Positions 6,547 to 11,722 of a DNA stretch of 11,722 nt are shown here, piece after piece. The translations under genes and the position numbers were made by a program. Positions within the stretch are counted from its first letter, which is position 1, and each line of letters begins with the position of its first letter. A model generated the notes under the pieces. That model was not told the DNA's origin. It made no database searches and saw only the letters and a list, made by a program, of their open reading frames with translations. The stretch is from a bacterium (GTDB lineage: Bacteria; Margulisbacteria; Marinamargulisbacteria; SXXA01), in assembly GCA_010027915.1 (NCBI GenBank), contig RGUG01000021.1, positions 1-11,722 on the forward strand. Direction: 5' to 3'.

Positions 6547-6580
6547 AATTGCGTCATAAGTAAAGGAATTGGGTATTGAT

Positions 6581-7723
6581 ATGATGATCAATCGATGGCT
6601 TGGCATCATGATGGCCTGGATGGTGGTAGTGGGCACGGCCATGGGCCAGGACTTATCTCCAGCTTCTGTTGCAACGGTTAACATGGGGGCCGGTAGCAGC
6701 GGTCCTTCGGTGTTGGGTTCCGATTTAGAAGAGTTTAAACGCTTCGAAGCGTTTCGTTCTGCCCAGCGTGAGGCGGCCGAACAACAACAGTCTGCTTCCG
6801 CCAAAGAGGCCTATGACGATTTTCAACTATTCAAACAATTTCGTGAGCTGCGTCGCCAACAAACCCAGTCTGTTCCCTTGCCTTCAGCACCCAAAGCGGG
6901 TGACAACGTGGGGACTTCGGTCCCTGCATTGACTACACCCACTTCGCCCGAGGTCCCGGTAGGGGGCGGTGCATCATCGGGACCTTCTGTGTCCCCATCC
7001 CCTTCTAAGTCGGCCAGTCGCTTGACTGAAGATGATCTCAAACCGTCTGGTGCCCGTTCGACTTTTTTAACCGATGATGCGGCATCGGCTTATTCACGGT
7101 ATCGGTTTATGCACATGATTGAACACACCAACCATAAGGCCCCCACCCCTGCCACCGCCCCCTTGTCATTTGGATGGGATTGGGTGACGAACTTGGGCCT
7201 TGCCAATGCGACCTATTCTAATGCCAGCACCATCTTAGCCGTCCATGGGTTTTCGTTCGGGTTTGGCGGTCGCTGGGTGTTTCCCTTGGTAGGTGACACC
7301 AGTTTGACGCTGGGTCCGGAGATTCGTTGGGTCTCGGGGTCACTCAAAGGGGATGGCCTGCTTGCGATCAGTTCGTCTTTCCCCCTAGCAGAGTACAGAC
7401 AATCAATGGTATCCCTTCATGTACCCGTTCAGATTCAGCAGCGCATGGGTCGGTTTAATGTGGCGGCTGGTTTTTATTTGTCTCGTCCCTTATTTGCGGA
7501 CGAAACCGGTGTGGCCACCGATGGTTACAAGGTAGTCAATGACATGATGGGCCTCCTTCAGGGTCTTCAGTTTGGTAGCACGGTGTCGCTTTCGTACCAG
7601 GATATGGGGTATCAACTGGGTCTTTATGTGGATTTGCCCCATAGCGATTTGGTGAAATCATCGACCGGTTACACGTCGTCACGGCTGGCCAGTTATGGGT
7701 TGTTTGTTGCCGCACGTCTGTAA
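6581..7723 (+). CDS. Secreted protein: aromatic-rich helical N-terminus plus probable outer-membrane beta-barrel (paralog B)
   Basis: Paralog of the gene at 4693, 380 residues long. A signal peptide (1-22, likely cut AMG/Q) leads into a helical region with LEEFKRFEAFRSAQ (49-62) and YDDFQLFKQFRELRRQQ (78-94), almost the same as in paralog A. A longer linker rich in Pro, Ser, Gly and Thr (95-160) and a short helix (167-181) follow. The beta-rich domain begins with SFGWDWV (196-202) and ends in YGLFVAARL. The extra length lies mainly before the first helix and in the linker, so the ends of the protein are conserved and the linker is not. The start is uncertain: AAAGGA at 6562-6567 is 13 bases before the ATG at 6581 and better placed for an in-frame ATT at 6575. 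TTG at 6569 is too close. It is followed after ten bases by the ferredoxin gene. Function unknown; an outer-membrane structural or transport role is inferred. Confidence 0.74.
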   Translation: MMINRWLGIMMAWMVVVGTAMGQDLSPASVATVNMGAGSSGPSVLGSDLEEFKRFEAFRSAQREAAEQQQSASAKEAYDDFQLFKQFRELRRQQTQSVPLPSAPKAGDNVGTSVPALTTPTSPEVPVGGGASSGPSVSPSPSKSASRLTEDDLKPSGARSTFLTDDAASAYSRYRFMHMIEHTNHKAPTPATAPLSFGWDWVTNLGLANATYSNASTILAVHGFSFGFGGRWVFPLVGDTSLTLGPEIRWVSGSLKGDGLLAISSSFPLAEYRQSMVSLHVPVQIQQRMGRFNVAAGFYLSRPLFADETGVATDGYKVVNDMMGLLQGLQFGSTVSLSYQDMGYQLGLYVDLPHSDLVKSSTGYTSSRLASYGLFVAARL

Positions 7724-7733
7724 GGGGGTCTGA

Positions 7734-7961
7734 ATGGCAAGTCATGACGCAAGGCTTTCAGACAATGTGCCTGGCCCTTGGTTTGTGGATGATTCTTGCA
7801 TTGCGTGTGATACCTGTGTGGGCCTGGCCCCTGCGTACTTTAAGCTGACATCGGACGATCGTCATGCGTATGTATGGGCCCAGCCCGCCCAGCCTGAGGC
7901 ATGGCGGCAGTGTGAGTCGGCCCGTTTAGCCTGTCCGGTGGGTGCCATTGGCCATGATTGA
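7734..7961 (+). CDS. Single-cluster ferredoxin
   Basis: This 75-residue small acidic protein has Cys22, Cys25 and Cys28 in CIACDTC plus Cys67 in ACPVGAI. That is the four-ligand set for one [4Fe-4S] cluster of the ferredoxin I / Thermotoga-type family. An additional Cys60 is not a usual ligand but could form a disulfide. The fold normally has the remnants of the second cluster site replaced, consistent with the 38-residue gap between Cys28 and Cys67. It carries electrons in the cytoplasm; the partner is not known. AAGGGGG precedes the ATG by five to six bases and overlaps the stop of the upstream secreted-protein gene. The 3' end overlaps the nadA start by eight bases, which suggests that it supplies electrons to, or matures, the NadA iron-sulfur enzyme. 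Confidence 0.9.
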   Translation: MASHDARLSDNVPGPWFVDDSCIACDTCVGLAPAYFKLTSDDRHAYVWAQPAQPEAWRQCESARLACPVGAIGHD

Positions 7962-8991
7962 ATCAGCCGAGGCGTTGTATCGCCAGTTAGAAGGGGTCAA
8001 GTTAGGCGGGGGGACGTGTTTGTTTACCCGGGACAAATGCGAGCAATTGTTTCCGTACATCACCCAAATCCAGGATCTTAAACAATCCACCAATACCGTC
8101 ATCTTGGCCCACAGTTATGTGAGCCCAGAATTGCAATTGGTGGCCGATTTTACGGGGGATAGTTTTGAATTGTCCAAATGGGCCAAACAGACCACGGCCG
8201 ATCGTATTGTGTTTGTCGCCGTTCGATTTATGGCCGAAACCGCCAAGTTGCTAAACCCAAGCAAAGAGGTACTCATTCCGGGCCGGCTGACGGGATGTAC
8301 CTTGGCAGATGGGATTACGGGTGATCAAGTGGATGCCTTACGTGCCCAATACCCACAGGCAACCTTTGTGTGTTATATCAATACATCGGTGGCGGTCAAA
8401 GCCCGGTGTGATGTGTGTGTGACCTCATCGAATGTGATGGCCATTATTGAGGCCATTCCCAATGACACCATTTATTTTTTGCCGGATCGGTTGATGGCCC
8501 AAAACATCATCCAGCATTGTCGTGACCATCACATTTCTAAAACCATTCATTATTGGGATGGGTCGTGTTACGTTCATGAAGAATACGACCCGGATATGAT
8601 TGCCTACATCCGCCGTGAATACCCCGGGGTTCAGGTGGCGGTTCATCCGGAATGTGCCCCATCGGTGGTGGCATTGGCCGATTTTGTGGGCTCCACGTCT
8701 CAGATGATTCGGTTTGTGTCGGATACCGATGCACCGTATTATTTTTTGGTCACGGAATGTGGGTTAAGTAGTCGGTTGCAATGCTCCTACCCTCACAAAG
8801 TCTTTGTGGGCACTTGTACCATGTGCCGGTACATGAAATCCAATACCTTGATGGACGTGGCCCGTGTGATGGCAACGCCCCTTGAGGGTGATCGTGTGGT
8901 ATTAGATGAGGCCGATATAGAGCCGGCCCATCGGTGCTTGGCGGCCATGTTTCATTATGCCAACCCTCCCCATTTGGGTGGGGGGCGATGA
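7954..8991 (+). CDS. nadA: Quinolinate synthase A, NadA
   Basis: NadA condenses iminoaspartate with dihydroxyacetone phosphate to quinolinate in de novo NAD synthesis, using an oxygen-sensitive [4Fe-4S] cluster with three Cys ligands. In this 345-residue protein the likely ligands are Cys115 (GCTLAD), Cys205 (GSCYVHE) and Cys291 (CTMCRYMKSNTL). Other family marks are AHSYVSPELQ with the conserved Tyr (52-61), FMAETAKLLNPSKEVLIPG (92-110), YINTSVAVKA (141-150), CVTSSN, FLPD, HPEC and GSTSQM. All three domains appear complete. The start is the ATG at 7954, which overlaps the ferredoxin stop by eight bases. An in-frame GTG at 7942 is possible. No nadB or nadC lies in the window, so the iminoaspartate source must be elsewhere. 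The stop overlaps the next start as ATGA. Confidence 0.97.
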   Translation: MIESAEALYRQLEGVKLGGGTCLFTRDKCEQLFPYITQIQDLKQSTNTVILAHSYVSPELQLVADFTGDSFELSKWAKQTTADRIVFVAVRFMAETAKLLNPSKEVLIPGRLTGCTLADGITGDQVDALRAQYPQATFVCYINTSVAVKARCDVCVTSSNVMAIIEAIPNDTIYFLPDRLMAQNIIQHCRDHHISKTIHYWDGSCYVHEEYDPDMIAYIRREYPGVQVAVHPECAPSVVALADFVGSTSQMIRFVSDTDAPYYFLVTECGLSSRLQCSYPHKVFVGTCTMCRYMKSNTLMDVARVMATPLEGDRVVLDEADIEPAHRCLAAMFHYANPPHLGGGR

Positions 8992-9866
8992 AACACCGCA
9001 TTTTGATGGTATCGTGTGAGGGTGGGGTGGCCTTGGCCCTCGCCGAGGCCTTGGCCCATCAGGGGTGGTCCCCGGTGATGATGGGGGCTGCTGTGTCTGA
9101 CCACTCAGAGCGGTTGTCCTGGCTGCCCCATATCGGGGTGGATCCCCATGATGTGGAGACCGTGACCGAGGTGTTGTGTCAAGTGAAGCCCACGGTAGTG
9201 ATTCATGGGGGTGTTCTTTCCCCTCCTCAGAATGACCAGGATCCGGCGTGTTTGGTGTCGCATTACGAAGGGGCCATGGCCCACTTGTTGCATGCCATGG
9301 CAACCGCCGGTTGCCATCGGTTGATTTGGTGGGGGTCGGCCGGGGTGTATGCCCCGTCGTTGGCACCTGTGAGTGAAACCGATCCCGTGGCACCTCACGA
9401 CTGGGTGTCGTCGGCATGGTTGCGTGTGGAATGGTTGCTCAACGCCACCCATCATGCCAGGGGGTTGGGTTATCTGGGGTTTCGGTTGGGCGAGGTTGTG
9501 GGGGCGGGTGTGGTGCCCCCGGTCTTGGTACCGGTGTATGAGGCTCTGACCCAGGGTCATCCCGTGTCGTTGCCAGCTTTGGATACCCCCGAAGGGACTT
9601 GGGTGCGTGATTTTATTCATATTCGGGATGTGGTGGCGGTCACCATGGCGGGGGTATCGTATTTGCAAGCAGACAACCCCTCGGCGGTATTCAATGTGGG
9701 GACCGGTGTGGGGACCAGTGGGAAGGCGTGGGTTGACACCATTGAATCGGTGTTGCATCGTCGGATCGAGCGGGTGTTCCAACCGGCAGCAGGTATTGGA
9801 TACCCACTTGGCTCGCCATTTGTTACAATGGACCCCCTTGTATGGGGTGGATGCCATGAGCCGTGA
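8988..9866 (+). CDS. Extended-SDR (sugar-nucleotide epimerase-like) protein lacking catalytic Tyr/Lys
   Basis: The 292-residue chain keeps the architecture of NAD-dependent epimerase/dehydratases (GalE/RmlB group): an N-terminal Rossmann-like strand (RILMVS), GSAGVY with Ser117 in the catalytic-Ser position, PVSETDP (127-133), DFIHIRDVV (208-216) and NVGTGVG (236-242). Two essential features are missing. The Gly-rich loop normally reading GxxGxxG is replaced by CEGGVALA (10-17). The YxxxK catalytic pair expected just after PVSETDP falls in HDWVSSAWLRVEW (137-149), with no Tyr or Lys. It is also about 30 residues shorter at the C-terminus than typical GalE. I infer a non-catalytic or changed-function relative. 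The ATG at 8988 overlaps the nadA stop and follows a G-rich ribosome binding site. Confidence 0.84.
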   Translation: MKHRILMVSCEGGVALALAEALAHQGWSPVMMGAAVSDHSERLSWLPHIGVDPHDVETVTEVLCQVKPTVVIHGGVLSPPQNDQDPACLVSHYEGAMAHLLHAMATAGCHRLIWWGSAGVYAPSLAPVSETDPVAPHDWVSSAWLRVEWLLNATHHARGLGYLGFRLGEVVGAGVVPPVLVPVYEALTQGHPVSLPALDTPEGTWVRDFIHIRDVVAVTMAGVSYLQADNPSAVFNVGTGVGTSGKAWVDTIESVLHRRIERVFQPAAGIGYPLGSPFVTMDPLVWGGCHEP

Positions 9867-9869
9867 TCT

Positions 9870-9901
9870 ATTTGGATTGGTTTAATTTGGATTGGTTTAA
9901 T
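9870..9901. repeat. Perfect 15-bp tandem duplication between genes
   Basis: TTTGGATTGGTTTAA at 9871-9885 is repeated exactly at 9886-9900. The period-15 match extends one base on each side. It fills most of the 45-base gap between the SDR gene and the M15-like gene, just before the ribosome binding site AAGGA. Confidence 0.95.
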
Positions 9902-9911
9902 AAGGAATTGT

Positions 9912-10400
9912 ATGACCCGACAACCGAAGCGACATAAAAAAAAGCGGCGATTTACTCCCAGCTTGTCTGATCATTTTTCTAAACGAGACTTTGTGTGTCG
10001 TTGTGGCCATTGTAAACAGCTGGTCAAGGTGTCCCTGGGATTGGTCGGGGCGTTGGAATGGTTGCGTGAGATGGTCGGGCAACGCATTACCATCACAAAA
10101 GGGTATATGTGCCATGATGCGGTGGATAAACAGCAGTCGTTAAGGCGCAACTTTTATCACATGGGCATTGCGGCTCAAATTACGGCCGAGCATACCGATT
10201 TGTTGTCATTGGCCAAACATGCCCTTACCATTCCTGAATTCCGTGGGATTGGGTTGTGTCAAGATACGGGGGTGTTGCATGTGGATACCCGCAAAGCCAA
10301 TGAGCGTACTATTTGGATTGAATCCAATGGCCAAAGCCAACCGGTTTTAGAAGACGACATTGACCGATATTTCCCACCCGTTATTGACCACCTTTCGTGA
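9912..10400 (+). CDS. Peptidase M15A/YcbK-like protein with missing zinc ligands
   Basis: This 162-residue protein resembles the peptidase M15A C-terminal domain, whose active members cut peptidoglycan peptides. Family traits are LSDHFSKRDFVCRCGHC (18-34), an LVGALEWLRE helix (44-53), ITITKGYMC (59-67), FRGIGLC (110-116) and LHVDTR with His123. In active relatives a segment of type SxHxxGxAADI supplies two zinc ligands. Here the matching segment is NFYHMGIAAQI (80-90): Asp is Gln89 and the His position is Tyr82, with His83 shifted by one. The preceding GGA-type loop is also different. There is no signal peptide; the N-terminus is very basic (KRHKKKRR), so it may stay in the cytoplasm or bind nucleic acid. 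I infer a non-peptidase role. AAGGA sits five bases before the ATG. It overlaps the recombinase frame by up to 41 bases. Confidence 0.78.
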   Translation: MTRQPKRHKKKRRFTPSLSDHFSKRDFVCRCGHCKQLVKVSLGLVGALEWLREMVGQRITITKGYMCHDAVDKQQSLRRNFYHMGIAAQITAEHTDLLSLAKHALTIPEFRGIGLCQDTGVLHVDTRKANERTIWIESNGQSQPVLEDDIDRYFPPVIDHLS

Positions 10401-11244
10401 GTTTTTGAGCGTGCATCGCCGGGTATCGGGCCATACGGTGTCGGATTATCTTCGGGATGTGTCGGTGTTGTTGGCCCATTATCCGTCCCCTGATCGCATG
10501 ACCTTGTCCGATTGCCACCATTTTTTGGGGTTGCCGGTGAATGTGGCATTGGGTACCCGCAGTCAGCAACGTCGGCTATCGGCCATTCGGACGTTTTGGC
10601 GGTATTTGACCACCCAATACCCCGGATTGGCCAACCCATGGGTGGGGATCAAGCCTGCCCGGATGCCACGCCGCTTACCCCGTACGGTGCCCACCGACAC
10701 CCTGATGTCCTTTTTGGATCAGGTGCCCACCCATACCCCGGAGGGGATTCGATTGCGTGCCATGTTGGAGTTGGTGTTTGGTACGGGTATTCGGGTGGGG
10801 GAACTGGTTCGATTGCAGCTTGCTGATTGGCGGGGTGAGGAGCATGGGTTGCGGGTGTGGGGGAAGGGTCAAAAAGAACGGCTGGTGGTAGTGGGTCCGA
10901 CAGCCAGTCGATGGGTGGGATTGTACGTGTCGCAGGTGAGGTCCCTGTGGGCCTTATCGTCTCAACCGGCGTTGTGGGTGTCCAAGCGGGGATCGGCATT
11001 GACGGCCCGATCGGTGCAACGGATGATAAAAGCAGAAGGCTTGCGACAGGGGGTGAGCCTTACCCCCCATGTGTTACGGCATTCGTTTGCAACGGCCATG
11101 CTCGAAGGTGGGGCGTCATTGGATGTGATTCAACAGTTATTGGGTCACGCATCGATTGACGCCACCCAAGTGTATACGCATGTCAGCCGTCGTCGATTGT
11201 CGACCCTTCACCAGCAATCCCCTCTGGGACATACGGGCCTATGA
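10360..11244 (+). CDS. XerC/XerD-type tyrosine recombinase
   Basis: Tyrosine recombinase of 294 residues, the usual Xer length, with no extra domain. Residues 8-95 form the SAM-like core-binding domain (LLTTFREFL..., TRSQQRRLSAIRTFWRYL). The catalytic domain carries Arg145 (GTGIRVGEL), Lys172 (GKGQKER), His237 and Arg240 (HVLRHSF), His263 (LLGHASI) and nucleophile Tyr272 (VYTHVS), all present. Xer proteins resolve chromosome dimers at dif sites, and related enzymes serve integrating elements. I cannot tell XerC from XerD, and I see no dif-like site nearby. The start is uncertain: TTG at 10360 keeps the full N-terminal domain but overlaps the previous gene by 41 bases with only a poor ribosome site. 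TTG 10384 or GTG 10411 are alternatives. Its stop forms ATGA with the next start. No cargo genes or repeats suggest an integrated element. Confidence 0.92.
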   Translation: MTDISHPLLTTFREFLSVHRRVSGHTVSDYLRDVSVLLAHYPSPDRMTLSDCHHFLGLPVNVALGTRSQQRRLSAIRTFWRYLTTQYPGLANPWVGIKPARMPRRLPRTVPTDTLMSFLDQVPTHTPEGIRLRAMLELVFGTGIRVGELVRLQLADWRGEEHGLRVWGKGQKERLVVVGPTASRWVGLYVSQVRSLWALSSQPALWVSKRGSALTARSVQRMIKAEGLRQGVSLTPHVLRHSFATAMLEGGASLDVIQQLLGHASIDATQVYTHVSRRRLSTLHQQSPLGHTGL

Positions 11245-11722
11245 GACGCTGGGTAGGGTGGGGGATATGGCTCAGCCTGGCATGTTTGGGTGTGGCCCAT
11301 CCGATGGTGGATCGCATGGGCATGGTGACATTTCGCTTTGCTTGGTCGGCGATGGTGCCCCCGGTCACCCATGTGCAGGTTCGGAGTGGGTCGGTATGGG
11401 TGGCCCATCAAGGCACACCAGAGACCCCGCCAGGTGTCATGATTTTGGATGGCTTAACCGGTAAACTGGCACGCCAACACCCCGTAGGGTCGGTGGTATC
11501 GTGGGCCCAATCCCCGGGGGTGTCATGGGTGTCCAGTATGGGCAAAGGCCTGGCGGTATGGCGGCTTCGGGATCCGATGGCGACACGCTGGCAACTGCCC
11601 ACGATGATACCGGTGCAACTGGCGGTGGACGACCTTGATTCGGATGGGGTGGATGATGGGGTTTGTCGGGATGCTTCGGGGCGGTTGATGGCCGTTGGGG
11701 GGCGGACGGGCACCCCCTTATG
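11241..11722 (+). CDS. Secreted beta-propeller-like protein (PQQ-like/FG-GAP-type), cut by the window edge
   Basis: The frame is open from the ATG at 11241, which overlaps the recombinase stop, to the right edge: 160 residues with no stop. Residues 1-20 are a signal peptide with Arg2-Arg3 and a hydrophobic core, probable cut after VAH or nearby. SVWVAHQG...GVMILDGLTGKL (51-75) and GRLMAVGGRTG (147-157) look like PQQ-type propeller blades, where a visible quantity is followed by LDxxTGK. DDLDSDGVDDGV (130-141) matches the DxDxDGxxD calcium-binding loop of FG-GAP/VCBS-type repeats. I infer an exported propeller used for binding or scaffolding in the envelope. The rest of the protein is outside the window, so length, enzyme domains and anchoring are unknown. 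Confidence 0.7.
   Translation, partial: MRRWVGWGIWLSLACLGVAHPMVDRMGMVTFRFAWSAMVPPVTHVQVRSGSVWVAHQGTPETPPGVMILDGLTGKLARQHPVGSVVSWAQSPGVSWVSSMGKGLAVWRLRDPMATRWQLPTMIPVQLAVDDLDSDGVDDGVCRDASGRLMAVGGRTGTPL

Larger units (their letters stand above)
5686..6580. other. 895-base gene-free stretch between the two secreted paralogs
   Basis: No frame on either strand gives a recognisable protein. Short frames at 5680-5955 (-) and 6138-6355 (+) lack ribosome binding sites and family resemblance. From about 5800 to 6340 the + strand is C/T-rich, opposite to the G-rich coding regions on both sides. From 6360 it becomes G/T-rich again. It contains a 12-bp direct repeat, an 8-bp hairpin, and at its right end the leader of the second paralog. 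A T-loop-like GGTTCGAGTCC near 5795 has no supporting stem, so I do not call a tRNA. It could be a decayed gene, an unrecognised RNA gene, or both. Confidence 0.5.

Noticed and set aside
7734..7961. Ferredoxin considered as a two-cluster type because of five cysteines
   Set aside because: Only one CxxCxxC...CP set is present; the extra Cys60 has no partners for a second cluster.
9870..9901. Tandem repeat considered as a dif or att core for the nearby Xer recombinase
   Set aside because: Xer and att sites are spaced inverted arms around a 6-8 base centre; this is a direct tandem duplication without dyad symmetry.
10360..11244. Integrase of a prophage or genomic island
   Set aside because: The length and domain set are those of XerC/XerD, and I see no phage genes, tRNA target or terminal repeats in the window.
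1..11722. Defence system, toxin-antitoxin pair, CRISPR array or insertion sequence
   Set aside because: All frames of substantial length are accounted for by other families. I found no regularly spaced repeats, transposase motifs or paired small genes.

Overview
The window is a bacterial chromosome segment, slightly above 50 % GC by eye. It holds twelve complete protein genes, one gene cut by the right edge, no tRNA or rRNA, and no mobile element or CRISPR that I can see. Two secreted proteins with a probable outer-membrane beta-barrel suggest a diderm (Gram-negative-type) cell. Use of GTG and TTG starts, strong preference for GGG and CCC codons, and strong G-over-C bias on the + strand give the segment a uniform look. 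The phylum cannot be named from the sequence; the distance of most proteins from textbook family members fits an uncultivated lineage.

Layout. Bases 1-458 hold no convincing gene but several strong hairpins, apparently between a + strand gene off the left edge and a - strand gene. A GT-C type membrane glycosyltransferase-like gene lies at 459-1676 (-). After a 337-base divergent gap comes a tightly coupled + strand operon: queF (queuosine precursor reductase), trmH (tRNA 2'-O-methyltransferase), a gph-like HAD phosphatase, and amj (alternate lipid II flippase). The first two genes both act on tRNA modification. The last works in cell-wall synthesis.

Next are two paralogous secreted proteins (4693-5685 and 6581-7723). 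Each has a signal peptide, a helical N-terminal segment with regularly spaced aromatic residues, a Pro/Ser-rich linker and a beta-rich C-terminal domain. An 895-base stretch without a recognisable gene separates them. The second paralog leads into a co-oriented run: a single-cluster ferredoxin, nadA (quinolinate synthase, an Fe-S enzyme) and an extended-SDR protein related to sugar-nucleotide epimerases. A 45-base gap with a perfect 15-bp tandem duplication follows, then a peptidase-M15-like protein, a XerC/XerD-type tyrosine recombinase, and the start of a secreted beta-propeller-like protein that runs off the end.

Translational coupling is pervasive: five of the junctions are 4- or 8-base start/stop overlaps and one is a 41-base overlap. 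The most unusual point is that two nearly adjacent genes encode family members missing their catalytic or metal-binding residues. The SDR protein lacks the YxxxK pair and the Gly-rich nucleotide loop. The M15-like protein lacks the usual His and Asp zinc ligands and has no signal peptide. I see no defence system, biosynthetic cluster or other clearly new multi-gene system. The best candidates for undescribed biology are the aromatic-helix/barrel paralog pair and these two apparent pseudoenzymes next to a Xer recombinase.
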